A stretch of DNA of 42,206 nt, taken from Prevotella sp. GTDB lineage: Bacteria; Bacteroidota; Bacteroidia; Bacteroidales; Bacteroidaceae. Positions 35,414 through 42,206 of this stretch are shown here, one piece after another. The translations under genes and the position numbers were made by a program. Each line of letters begins with the position of its first letter. Position 1 is the first letter of the stretch. The DNA is taken from positions 1 to 42,206 of the forward strand of contig DMYZ01000197.1 in NCBI GenBank assembly GCA_003483565.1, given 5' to 3'. The notes beneath the pieces are model-generated. The model had not been told where the DNA came from, ran no database searches, and saw only the letters and a program-made list of their open reading frames with translations.

Positions 35414-35824
35414 CTATACTTCTATTTGTGGTACAGGAACTCTATTTTTATAACTCACTATATATTCATTAGCCTGTTTATCAGAAATTGATGCCGGATG
35501 ATTATTAGTATAAGTTGTAACAGGATATGGTCTATCGTCATTACCAATAAGCAACCAACGGCCACTTGCCTCTTTTATTCGATACACATAATACTTCTGG
35601 CTATCAAGTTCACTCATGGAATCAAAAGTTAATTTAGCTGTATAAATCAGTTGCTTATCTTCAACACTGTTGGAAACTGTAAGTTGCGCAGGCTTATGAA
35701 AGCATATATCATTCCATTCCGTTCCGTTATTCAGCACCACCTGAGAATTACTTACATGACGTGTGCCGTTGAACTTGTCAATAACACAACGTTCTATTGC
35801 TATAATCTGTTTTGATGTTTTCAT
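35414..35824 (-). CDS. Small structural-type protein upstream of head genes
   Basis: A 136-aa soluble, beta-rich protein (KYYVYRIKEASGRWLLIGND). No membrane segment or known motif. Proteins of this kind are common in Bacteroidetes prophages near the capsid/tail genes, and may be virion components. It lies 68 bp before the head-operon promoter. Confidence 0.45.
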   Translation of the reverse strand: MKTSKQIIAIERCVIDKFNGTRHVSNSQVVLNNGTEWNDICFHKPAQLTVSNSVEDKQLIYTAKLTFDSMSELDSQKYYVYRIKEASGRWLLIGNDDRPYPVTTYTNNHPASISDKQANEYIVSYKNRVPVPQIEV

Positions 35825-35951
35825 ATTGATTTTGCATTTGTACGCTTATTATCGGGATGTTTTAACTATTTTGTCGCTGTACGATATTGTTTGGAGTTGG
35901 AAATAAACAAGGTTATCGTAGTAACGAATTTCATGTTAAAAGTTATAAATT

Positions 35952-36449
35952 TTAATCATATGTTTTATCAGGTTTTTTTAAATTAATCCCATGACGCTTA
36001 TGTTGATCACGCAATCTATAGAATCTCTGGCGAATTGTAGTATCATACTCAATACTAATTCCGTGAGCTTCACACCAACCATCAATGGCGCTCATAACAG
36101 AGCAACCATGGCGCATTTCATCTCCTTCATTGATGAGTGAATAGAGTTCTGACCACATGTTTTGCTTAAAAATATCATCAAGACATTCGCGCACAGCTTT
36201 TTTTCCTTTGGGCCCCATATAATTATAGACTAATGGATCCTTATAAGAATTATCAGGTATACATATAGACACCTCATCAGATTTCTGCTTTTCAACATCT
36301 AAATTTTTCGGGCGTTTAATAGTAAAAGTTTTTATAACGGCATTTTCAATTGATTTTGGGTCAAAGAAAATAGGCTCGCTTCCATAATGATTCACCAGCC
36401 ATTGCTTGATAAACGGTTGAACAGGAATGTATAAATAAAATTTGCTCAT
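35952..36449 (-). CDS. Possible DNA-binding phage protein
   Basis: A 165-aa mixed-charge protein. The C-terminal half has a helical pattern (SAIDGWCEAHGISIEYDTT then IRQRFYRLRDQHKRHG) compatible with a helix-turn-helix. It is the first gene past the early terminator, with a -7 box at 36473-36480 and a 19-bp palindrome just upstream. A late-gene regulator is a reasonable guess, not a recognised family. Confidence 0.45.
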   Translation of the reverse strand: MSKFYLYIPVQPFIKQWLVNHYGSEPIFFDPKSIENAVIKTFTIKRPKNLDVEKQKSDEVSICIPDNSYKDPLVYNYMGPKGKKAVRECLDDIFKQNMWSELYSLINEGDEMRHGCSVMSAIDGWCEAHGISIEYDTTIRQRFYRLRDQHKRHGINLKKPDKTYD

Positions 36450-36472
36450 TATATAAGGAACTTAGATAATGG

Positions 36473-36509
36473 CAAATATAGTAATTTTTTTTGTAATAGC
36501 CTATTACAA
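36473..36509 (-). promoter_or_regulatory. Promoter with overlapping 19-bp palindrome
   Basis: TATATTTG (36473-36480) is the -7 box. TTGTAATAGCCTATTACAA (36491-36509, 9-bp arms, 1-bp centre) covers the -33 region and looks like an operator. Confidence 0.55.
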
Positions 36510-36568
36510 CAGGATAAATCCTATCACAAAATGTAAATCACTTTTAAATAGGATATACATTTTGGGCA

Positions 36569-36797
36569 CCCACACAACCCACACAACCCACAAATTTAAA
36601 TTCTACTGATTTTCAGATATTTATAAGAAAGCATATTCTAATATTTGTGTGTAATTCTTTATTTTGTGTGTATTTTAACTTATATTTATACTCTTATCTA
36701 GTTATGTGGGTATTTGTGGGTATATTGTGGAGTGATGTGTGCAGCTCTGAACAACGATTAATAAAGCTTGTGTGTAATGTGGGTTGTGTGGGTGTGC
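36569..36797. repeat. CCCACACAA repeats and GT-rich cluster, candidate origin
   Basis: The 9-mer CCCACACAA is repeated two and three-quarter times at 36569-36593. Its complement recurs as TGTGGGTTGTGTGGG at 36778-36792, a 15-bp inverted match 195 bp away. Between them GTGTGTAAT/GTGTGTATT and TGTGGGTAT elements recur in AT-rich DNA. No gene fits. Position beside the primase-helicase favours a replication origin or iteron-like control region. Confidence 0.5.
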
Positions 36798-36830
36798 AAA
36801 ATCAACTTTCGATTGAAAACCGATTTTAGC

Positions 36831-36866
36831 ATGAAAAAGCCCGCAAATCTCACGATTTACGGGCTT
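36831..36866 (-). terminator. Terminator of the early operon
   Basis: On the minus strand AAGCCCG(T)AAATC (from 36866) pairs with GATTT(G)CGGGCTT and is followed by TTTTC. Two arms of 13 with one mismatch. It stops transcription 50 bp after the primase gene. Confidence 0.88.
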
Positions 36867-36915
36867 ACTGACTATGATTTTTTAACTTATATGTGAAAAT
36901 ATGTAAATTATCTAT

Positions 36916-39900
36916 TTAAAAAGGCAAATTGCCCTCATTCTTATCTTCTATTTCATCAGGATATTCTCCTTCTGAAGAGTTTACTTCAAGATTAATTTCA
37001 AATTTCTGTTTCAATTCCTGATAATCAAAACATAATGGATTGTCAAATGTGCAGAGATCTATACTCTTCTGTTGATCACCCTCACCTTTCCATATTTTTT
37101 GAATCTTCCCATCCTTAAATACTTTGAAACGTTCAGAACCTTTCTTTTGACCTAAAAATCCAGGACAAGTCTGCAAATAATAACGAATACTTCGTTCCGG
37201 CATAGCATTCTCTCCTGCTTTTTTTGCCATAATTTTATATTGGGTAATTATTTTATTGGGGCGAATCATTAGGACAGGTTTATTTTTAGTGAATAACATC
37301 TCTGAATTTTTTGTCTTTATACCATCAAGATACTTAATCTTATAATCACCATCATAATCTATCATTCCTGCTTGAGCCATTACACCGATCATTGACCAGA
37401 AATTTCCCATCTCATTGCTGGATGCACATTCTTTATTTTGTTTTTTGATACCTTCTATAGTGATATCTCTTAACTCATTATACGTCCATGGAAGATCGAC
37501 AACATCTTTCAGCGTATAGAAAGAAGCCAGCAATACGCACCAGTCACGCCATATTCTATCTTCTATCTCATTATTAACAAGATTCTGTTCTACATCTTTG
37601 GTCACAAACTGATAATTGTCGTAAAATTCTGTTTCGAATTTAGCTCTGTGACTTAATATTTGATTAGTTAAATGGCACACTCCCATTTTGCGTACAGCTG
37701 TAAAAGAATTGAATTTGTCTTTTGATTCTTTATCGTGCACGGTTACATCAAATGTTAAGTATATTGTACGACTAAAAAGTGCAATATCGACGGTTGGCAT
37801 CTCCTGCCCAGATAGTATCACTGCACTATCAACACTTGTGATCTGACGTTTTTTGTCAAGATCCATATTCATACGGCTTCGGCCGGCGCCATCATATAAC
37901 CCTTTTAGAAATTCCACCTTTACAGGGTCTATTGTATTCTTATATTCATCTATATGTACCAGTGCATTCGAACATTGTGCTATGGCATCTGCCAATGCAG
38001 CAATAGTGGCATTCTGTATATTAAGTGGAGTATTATTCTTAATAAAAAAGCTCATCAAGGTATGGCCAAGTTCTGTTTTACCTGATCCTTTTGGTCCAAA
38101 CAAATTAAGTATGGGAAAGTTTTTGGTATTACTTACTATTACGTCTCGAAAAAGTGTAGCCAATAAAAACATAATACCTACTTTTCCATTATTTCCAAAT
38201 ACATCAGCGGTCATCTTAGCATAATCATGAAGTGAAATTGATGAATGATCTTCGTCAAAGATGAATTGACGTTCAAACCTATACAACTCTCTTTCATCAG
38301 CATATATCTTACTCATGGCCGGAAGATAATAATTATCAGTCTCCTGTTTGTTATCGTCCATGTTTTTTTCTACTCTTACTATGCCATATTCATCCACTGG
38401 CAGGAACTTACTACCTGCATCATATATTCCATTTCCCCAAACAAAAAATCCATCATGTGCCCAACCTAGTTGCTTTATTTCGACAGCAGTCTCTGTATTC
38501 TCATATAGATAACTTTTTAACTTATTTAATTCCCTATCACTTACAAGCCAAAGAAAATCACCTAACGATTCTATTCGCTGCTTAAATTTCGGAAGTGATA
38601 TCAACTCTTCAGTTTTCAGCTCTATCAGTTCTGTGTGATTGCGGTAATTCTTCAGCTCATAAATGCGTTTGGCGTTAAAAGAATCTTTTATATGAAAAAG
38701 TGGTTTCATTGTGAAGTTACTCCACTGAATTGTATTATCTCCCTGATTACTATAATAGCAATTGGCCATTTCATAGAATCCATATTTTTGCAACAAGTCA
38801 ATATCACCCTTCTTACTGATTGCTTCTGTTTTCTTGCGCAAACGCAATTCCTTGGCACGTTTTAATCCTTGCTTCCAAATATTCTTATGACCATACTTGG
38901 TACCAAGTTTTTCTAACATTGCCGTCTGTTGTACATCCTCTTCAAGGTCTATAATAATATTACATATATCACCTATTTTATCCGTCAGTTCACTTGTATT
39001 TTCTACGTCTCGAAGATTATATGCAGATATCCACTCTATATAATCCACTTCGTCAAGTTCATTCAGCATTGCCCGGCTCTTAATATAACTATCCGCGTCC
39101 TGCTTCTTTCCATCCTTGGTTCTTGGAATCTCCTTTACAGTTACCCGAAATCCTTCTTGCACTGCTTTCCGGCCATTCTTCATAACAGCTTTAATACCCG
39201 GATCATCTGCATCTGGAATAAAACACAGTGTTGCATGAAATTTTTTCAGCTGCTCATACTCATCATGAGTCCATGCAGTACCACCTGGTGCAATTGTGTT
39301 ATCGATATCAAGCGACTGCAATTTCATTACGTCCGGATTTCCTTCCACCAGATAGAACTTTTCCTCACGAGCACCTGCATTCTTGGCTAAATCAAATCCA
39401 AATATAGTACTTCCCTTGTGAAAATAAAAGCTTTCTTTACTATTTATATATTTTGGAGCATCGCTGTCTTCACTGAGCTTTCTCGCAGTAAATCCTCTTA
39501 CTTTTCCCCAACGATCACGCCATGGTATCATTATCCGGTTACGAAATACATCTATATATGTACCTTTAGATGATATTTTTATCAGCCCGACATCTTCCAT
39601 TAGTTTTAAGGAGTAGCCGTTTTTCATTGAAAATTGCACCAAGTTATCCCAACCACTTGAGGCAAATCCAATACGAGCGAGATCAGGAAAATTCTTCTCT
39701 GGAAAATTTACGACTTTCGTTCCTTGAACGACCTTTTCCTCTGCACCATTCCATCGTTTGTTAACATAGTCCAAGGCTGCTTTTGAATCAGATGTATTGG
39801 AATGTAGCTGTTTAAAATAAAATTCTGTTACTGCTGAATAAACAATTTCAAGACTTTCTTTCTTGGATTGCTCTTCACGCTCTTTATCAGTATACTGATG

Positions 39901-40194
39901 ATGGTCTTCTTCTATCTGTATATTATATTTTTTTGCCAAATGCTTAACCGCTTCTGTAAAAGGCATGGATTCTTTAGCCATGATAAAATTTATAGGATTT
40001 CCACCCTTGCCACAAGAAAAACAATGGCAAATATTCTTTCCTGGACTTACCACAAATGATGGATTATGGTCTGTATGAAACGGACACAATCCTTTGTAGT
40101 TTACTCCGGCTTTTGACAATTGTACATAGTCAGAAACAATATCAACAATGTTGGCTTTATCAAGTACTTGGTCTATTGTCTTTTGATTAATCAT
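36916..40194 (-). CDS. Primase-helicase fusion (CHC2, TOPRIM, P-loop ATPase)
   Basis: This 1092-aa replication protein joins three parts. The zinc finger has Cys37, His40, Cys58 and Cys61 as in DnaG. The TOPRIM domain has VEGNPDV (283-289) and IPDADDPG (326-333). The ATPase has Walker A GPKGSGKT (700-707) and Walker B LVHIDE (745-750). The last ~70 residues are acidic and probably flexible. It should prime and unwind phage DNA. It is the last gene of the early leftward transcript. Confidence 0.93.
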   Translation of the reverse strand: MINQKTIDQVLDKANIVDIVSDYVQLSKAGVNYKGLCPFHTDHNPSFVVSPGKNICHCFSCGKGGNPINFIMAKESMPFTEAVKHLAKKYNIQIEEDHHQYTDKEREEQSKKESLEIVYSAVTEFYFKQLHSNTSDSKAALDYVNKRWNGAEEKVVQGTKVVNFPEKNFPDLARIGFASSGWDNLVQFSMKNGYSLKLMEDVGLIKISSKGTYIDVFRNRIMIPWRDRWGKVRGFTARKLSEDSDAPKYINSKESFYFHKGSTIFGFDLAKNAGAREEKFYLVEGNPDVMKLQSLDIDNTIAPGGTAWTHDEYEQLKKFHATLCFIPDADDPGIKAVMKNGRKAVQEGFRVTVKEIPRTKDGKKQDADSYIKSRAMLNELDEVDYIEWISAYNLRDVENTSELTDKIGDICNIIIDLEEDVQQTAMLEKLGTKYGHKNIWKQGLKRAKELRLRKKTEAISKKGDIDLLQKYGFYEMANCYYSNQGDNTIQWSNFTMKPLFHIKDSFNAKRIYELKNYRNHTELIELKTEELISLPKFKQRIESLGDFLWLVSDRELNKLKSYLYENTETAVEIKQLGWAHDGFFVWGNGIYDAGSKFLPVDEYGIVRVEKNMDDNKQETDNYYLPAMSKIYADERELYRFERQFIFDEDHSSISLHDYAKMTADVFGNNGKVGIMFLLATLFRDVIVSNTKNFPILNLFGPKGSGKTELGHTLMSFFIKNNTPLNIQNATIAALADAIAQCSNALVHIDEYKNTIDPVKVEFLKGLYDGAGRSRMNMDLDKKRQITSVDSAVILSGQEMPTVDIALFSRTIYLTFDVTVHDKESKDKFNSFTAVRKMGVCHLTNQILSHRAKFETEFYDNYQFVTKDVEQNLVNNEIEDRIWRDWCVLLASFYTLKDVVDLPWTYNELRDITIEGIKKQNKECASSNEMGNFWSMIGVMAQAGMIDYDGDYKIKYLDGIKTKNSEMLFTKNKPVLMIRPNKIITQYKIMAKKAGENAMPERSIRYYLQTCPGFLGQKKGSERFKVFKDGKIQKIWKGEGDQQKSIDLCTFDNPLCFDYQELKQKFEINLEVNSSEGEYPDEIEDKNEGNLPF

Positions 40195-40242
40195 AGTCTA
40201 TATTCTTATTTCAAAATTATCAGTAAATTATTCCGTTAAGGT

Positions 40243-40791
40243 TTAGAATGTTAAATTATTAGTATTAAAATATTTAATTATTTCTCTACAAGAATTTAGT
40301 CCTAATTTTATCCTTACATTATTTATTTGGTTATCAACGGTACAAACACTTTTCTGTAATGTCATAGCAATATCGCTTATTGTTGATCCCTTCGCATACA
40401 GTTTAGCAACTTTTTTTTCTTCAGGATTAATAGCAATAGTTAACTTTGGCTTACAAATAATTCCTTCATAGTCACAAATCCCTCTTAGTGGACAACGCAC
40501 CTCTTCGAAATTTAAGGCTCCAAAATTAATATCAAAAGTTAACTTGTCTAGATCTCCGAAATTACATCTAATAAATCTAGAGGCTATCTTATATTCAAAA
40601 TACCACTTGTTGGGCTTTGACTTAGCATATAGTTCAGCAAGTTTATCAAATGTTGGTTGGTAGAACTCATGTAATTTGAATAGGATAAATGCAATAATCT
40701 CACGATCGTCCTGCTTAAAAGGTTCATATCCGTTCCCCTGATCAAAATAGACTTTCCCTTCCGGGGATACGAAAAACTCTACCTGTTCCAT
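40243..40791 (-). CDS. LuxR/GerE-type helix-turn-helix regulator with Cys cluster
   Basis: Start chosen at MEQVEFFVSPEGK (40791), 182 aa; an ATG 12 codons upstream is possible. Residues 123-175 (SDIAMTLQKSVCTVDNQINN) form a GerE-type helix-turn-helix. Before it lies a Cys-rich stretch with Cys100, Cys106 and Cys113 (RCPLRGICDYEGIICKPK), a type of segment found in Bacteroidetes regulators and possibly metal binding. The gene overlaps the Cro-like gene and precedes primase. It may activate early or late phage genes. Confidence 0.7.
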   Translation of the reverse strand: MEQVEFFVSPEGKVYFDQGNGYEPFKQDDREIIAFILFKLHEFYQPTFDKLAELYAKSKPNKWYFEYKIASRFIRCNFGDLDKLTFDINFGALNFEEVRCPLRGICDYEGIICKPKLTIAINPEEKKVAKLYAKGSTISDIAMTLQKSVCTVDNQINNVRIKLGLNSCREIIKYFNTNNLTF

Positions 40792-40988
40792 ACTCCAAGT
40801 TCTATTGTGGATTGAATTACTGCACATTCTATCTTCTTTAATTTTCTCCTACCCCCTAATTTAGCTGAGAGAGTAGAGTAATTTAAATCATAATTCTCTG
40901 TTAGATACTTTAGAAACTTTCCTTTCTCAGCTCTGCCAAGATTTTTGTAATAGTCCCTAATGTCTACTTGTTTCTTTTCTTTATTCAT
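40779..40988 (-). CDS. Cro-like small regulator
   Basis: A 69-aa protein with a short helix-turn-helix-like region (TENYDLNYSTLSAKLGGRR) and basic surface. It faces the XRE repressor across a 121-bp region with overlapping divergent promoters, the layout of a lysis-lysogeny switch. It is the first gene of the early leftward operon. Confidence 0.6.
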   Translation of the reverse strand: MNKEKKQVDIRDYYKNLGRAEKGKFLKYLTENYDLNYSTLSAKLGGRRKLKKIECAVIQSTIELGVWNR

Positions 40989-40996
40989 TTGCTTGT

Positions 40997-41071
40997 GTGT
41001 TACACTTTAAATTATTATCTTTGTTTGCAAATGTACAACACAATTTTCAAAAATCCTAATTAAATGGGATT
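40997..41071. promoter_or_regulatory. Immunity-switch control region
   Basis: Plus strand: TATCTTTG at 41016-41023 with CTTG 20 bp upstream, for the repressor. Minus strand: TACATTTG at 41028-41035, for the Cro-like gene. They overlap, so one gene can exclude the other. Possible operators are GTGTTACAC (40997-41005) and the AATCC/GGATT pair at 41052-41056 and 41067-41071. Confidence 0.6.
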
Positions 41072-41109
41072 AAAATCATGTTGTAGTAAGATAATTAACA
41101 AATTTTATT

Positions 41110-41499
41110 ATGTTTGACGGAAACAAAGTAATCGCCTTATTCAAGGCTAAAGGAGAGAAATCAAAGACTTTTATTACTGCCATTTTTGGAGCTTCGTCAC
41201 ATGCAACTCCATCCTATTTCAAAGGGAAGAAATCTATAGACAGTGATACCTTGGAAAAATTGGCTAAACATTTCAATGTTCCCATGGAATCATTCTTTGA
41301 TAACTTTCCCGCTCCAACTGGACAAACTATTGTGAGTAACAATCACCATAATACATTTTCAATTGGCCAAAGTCCGGAAGTGTTACAACAAACGATAAAG
41401 GACTTACAAGGAGTTGTGCAAGACAAAAATGAGATGATCGATTACCTGAAAAAACAAAATATTCAATTAATCGAAACTTTCAAAATATCTAATAATTAA
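41110..41499 (+). CDS. XRE-type phage repressor-like protein
   Basis: A 129-aa protein with an N-terminal helix-turn-helix (FITAIFGASSHATPSYFKGK, with DTLEKLAKHFNVPMESFF as the following helices) and a C-terminal coiled coil (VLQQTIKDLQGVVQDKNEMI). It lacks a LexA/S24 peptidase domain, so induction would not be by RecA-stimulated self-cleavage. The only phage gene on the plus strand at this end; it is the probable lysogeny repressor. Confidence 0.75.
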   Translation: MFDGNKVIALFKAKGEKSKTFITAIFGASSHATPSYFKGKKSIDSDTLEKLAKHFNVPMESFFDNFPAPTGQTIVSNNHHNTFSIGQSPEVLQQTIKDLQGVVQDKNEMIDYLKKQNIQLIETFKISNN

Positions 41500-41518
41500 A
41501 TACTTATATTTTTTTTTA

Positions 41519-41536
41519 TGTCCGAAAACTCGGACA
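41519..41536. other. Hairpin near attR
   Basis: TGTCCGA-aaac-TCGGACA, a perfect 7-bp stem just behind the repressor gene. No T-run follows on either strand after the stem (T's precede it on plus). It might be an integrase/accessory binding site or a weak terminator. Confidence 0.35.
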
Positions 41537-41638
41537 AATTTCAGACTAAAAAAGAACAAATTTGGGGAAATAGGTATGTTACGCTTTGCGGTAATTGCGA
41601 TAAACAGGGACTTGTTAAAGGATAAACCTTCGATATAA

Positions 41639-41657
41639 AGTCTTGCCTCCGCAACTA
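41639..41657 (+). repeat. attR core (19-bp direct repeat)
   Basis: Exact copy of the attL core. It is preceded by ATATAAAG at 41633-41640 (last two bases in the core), which also follows the core at attL. The sequence to its left is phage and to its right is host. Confidence 0.93.
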
Positions 41658-41658
41658 T

Positions 41659-41701
41659 AATGCTTGGAAGTCCTTTGTGCAAAGGTTTCCAAGCATTTTT
41701 C
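41659..41701 (+). terminator. Original tRNA terminator, displaced by integration
   Basis: AATGCTTGGAA (41659-41669) pairs with TTCCAAGCATT (41687-41697), then TTTT. It directly follows the tRNA end in attR, as it would in the empty site. Confidence 0.75.
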
Positions 41702-41862
41702 GGTTTTATATCGGGACAGTATCCGGACACAGATTAAGAGTTAGTTTGTATTCTTAGCTATTTGGCAATCAGCTAAACATAAGTTTGGGATTATCCTAAT
41801 AAAATCTTTTAATTATCAGCTTTCGAGTAAGAGTAATTCTGATTCTCACTTGAAAAAACATA

Positions 41863-42206
41863 TTAAATATTCTCTATAATCAACCATAAAGAAACAGCAA
41901 TCATGACAGAAGCTACGACTTTCCGATAAAAATCTTTTTGAGCAAATCGAATAAGTCTCATCGAAAGAATGTTGCCTGCCATCATAGCACAACCAATAAA
42001 GAGACCGTTAAAAAAAACATGCATATTCATCAGGTTAAACTGTTCGTAAACGACGGCTTTCACCACATGCATAATCGCTGCAGCTGTTGCCTCAGTGGCA
42101 ATGTAACTCACCGGAGAAAGATCAAGCGTAAGAAATACGGCACTACTTAATGGTCCGGAAATACCAAGCATGCCATTAAACAGCCCGGTCAGTCCCCCAC
42201 CAATAA
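41863..42206 (-). CDS. TauE/SafE-family permease (C-terminal part, runs off the window)
   Basis: Host gene. The visible part begins IGGGLTGLFNGMLGISGP at the window edge and contains further membrane segments (IMHVVKAVVYEQF, FFNGLFIGCAMMAGNILSM, VVASVMIAVSLWLII). The GGG-GLFNGMLGISGP sequence marks the second half-repeat of the sulfite/sulfonate exporter TauE/SafE family. Substrate unknown. The in-frame codons continue beyond 42206, so the start is outside. Confidence 0.82.
   Translation of the reverse strand, partial: IGGGLTGLFNGMLGISGPLSSAVFLTLDLSPVSYIATEATAAAIMHVVKAVVYEQFNLMNMHVFFNGLFIGCAMMAGNILSMRLIRFAQKDFYRKVVASVMIAVSLWLIIENI

Noticed and set aside
36647..36829. 60-codon plus-strand frame in the repeat cluster
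   Set aside because: It consists of GT-rich repeat DNA with no start context and no plausible protein character.
135..40827. Integrase and LuxR-type frames both beginning MCSNSI
   Set aside because: Codons differ and similarity ends there; the LuxR-type gene probably starts at a later Met. Taken as coincidence.
41519..41536. Terminator of the repressor gene
   Set aside because: Good stem but no T-run after it on the plus strand.
1..42206. CRISPR array or complete rRNA gene
   Set aside because: No regularly spaced direct repeats and no rRNA-length match; only a 17-bp 5S-like piece was seen.

Overview
The window is a nearly complete, site-specifically integrated tailed-phage prophage (about 41.6 kb) in a Bacteroidales host, most likely Bacteroides, Phocaeicola or Parabacteroides. 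The evidence is the low G+C content, many promoters of the Bacteroides type (TTTG about 19 bp from TAnnTTTG), and Bacteroidetes-type phage proteins. The left edge is the 3' end of a host tRNA gene. A 19-bp direct repeat of that end (4-22 and 41639-41657) marks attL and attR. Past attR lie the tRNA's original terminator and the C-terminal part of a host TauE/SafE permease.

Layout: an integrase reads rightward at the left end (135-1298). Nearly everything else reads leftward. From the right there is a divergent immunity switch (XRE repressor, Cro-like protein, LuxR-type regulator), a primase-helicase ending in a strong terminator, and an intergenic region rich in repeats that may hold the replication origin. 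Next come an early/late-boundary gene, head genes (protease, major capsid, a tube-like protein), packaging genes (PLD-like protein, candidate small subunits, large terminase), a long self-complementary region, a phosphoribosyltransferase and RadC. Two secreted-protein cargo genes and a three-gene accessory operon with an unusual leader follow. Then come portal, connector and tail genes, the tail-fibre cluster, lysis genes, tape measure and hub.

The centrepiece is a diversity-generating retroelement (DGR) at 10184-13675: a C-type-lectin-like fibre gene with a variable repeat near its 3' end, a template repeat, and a reverse transcriptase. VR and TR (119 bp each) differ at 14 positions, and every one is an adenine of the TR sense strand; none of the 98 non-adenine positions differs. 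This is direct evidence of adenine-specific mutagenic retrohoming, presumably to diversify host receptor binding. The RT is unusual: its catalytic box reads FVDN instead of YxDD, it carries a C-terminal extension of about 175 residues, and no Avd-like accessory gene is visible.

Four other places deserve a second look: a leader at 24882-25105 with three copies of a 15-mer arranged so that alternative pairing could hide or expose a start codon; a 280-bp imperfect inverted repeat behind the terminase gene; an inverted repeat that could hide the protease start only in read-through transcripts; and the GT-rich repeat cluster at 36569-36797. Functions of many structural genes are inferred from position and general character, because no database search was possible.
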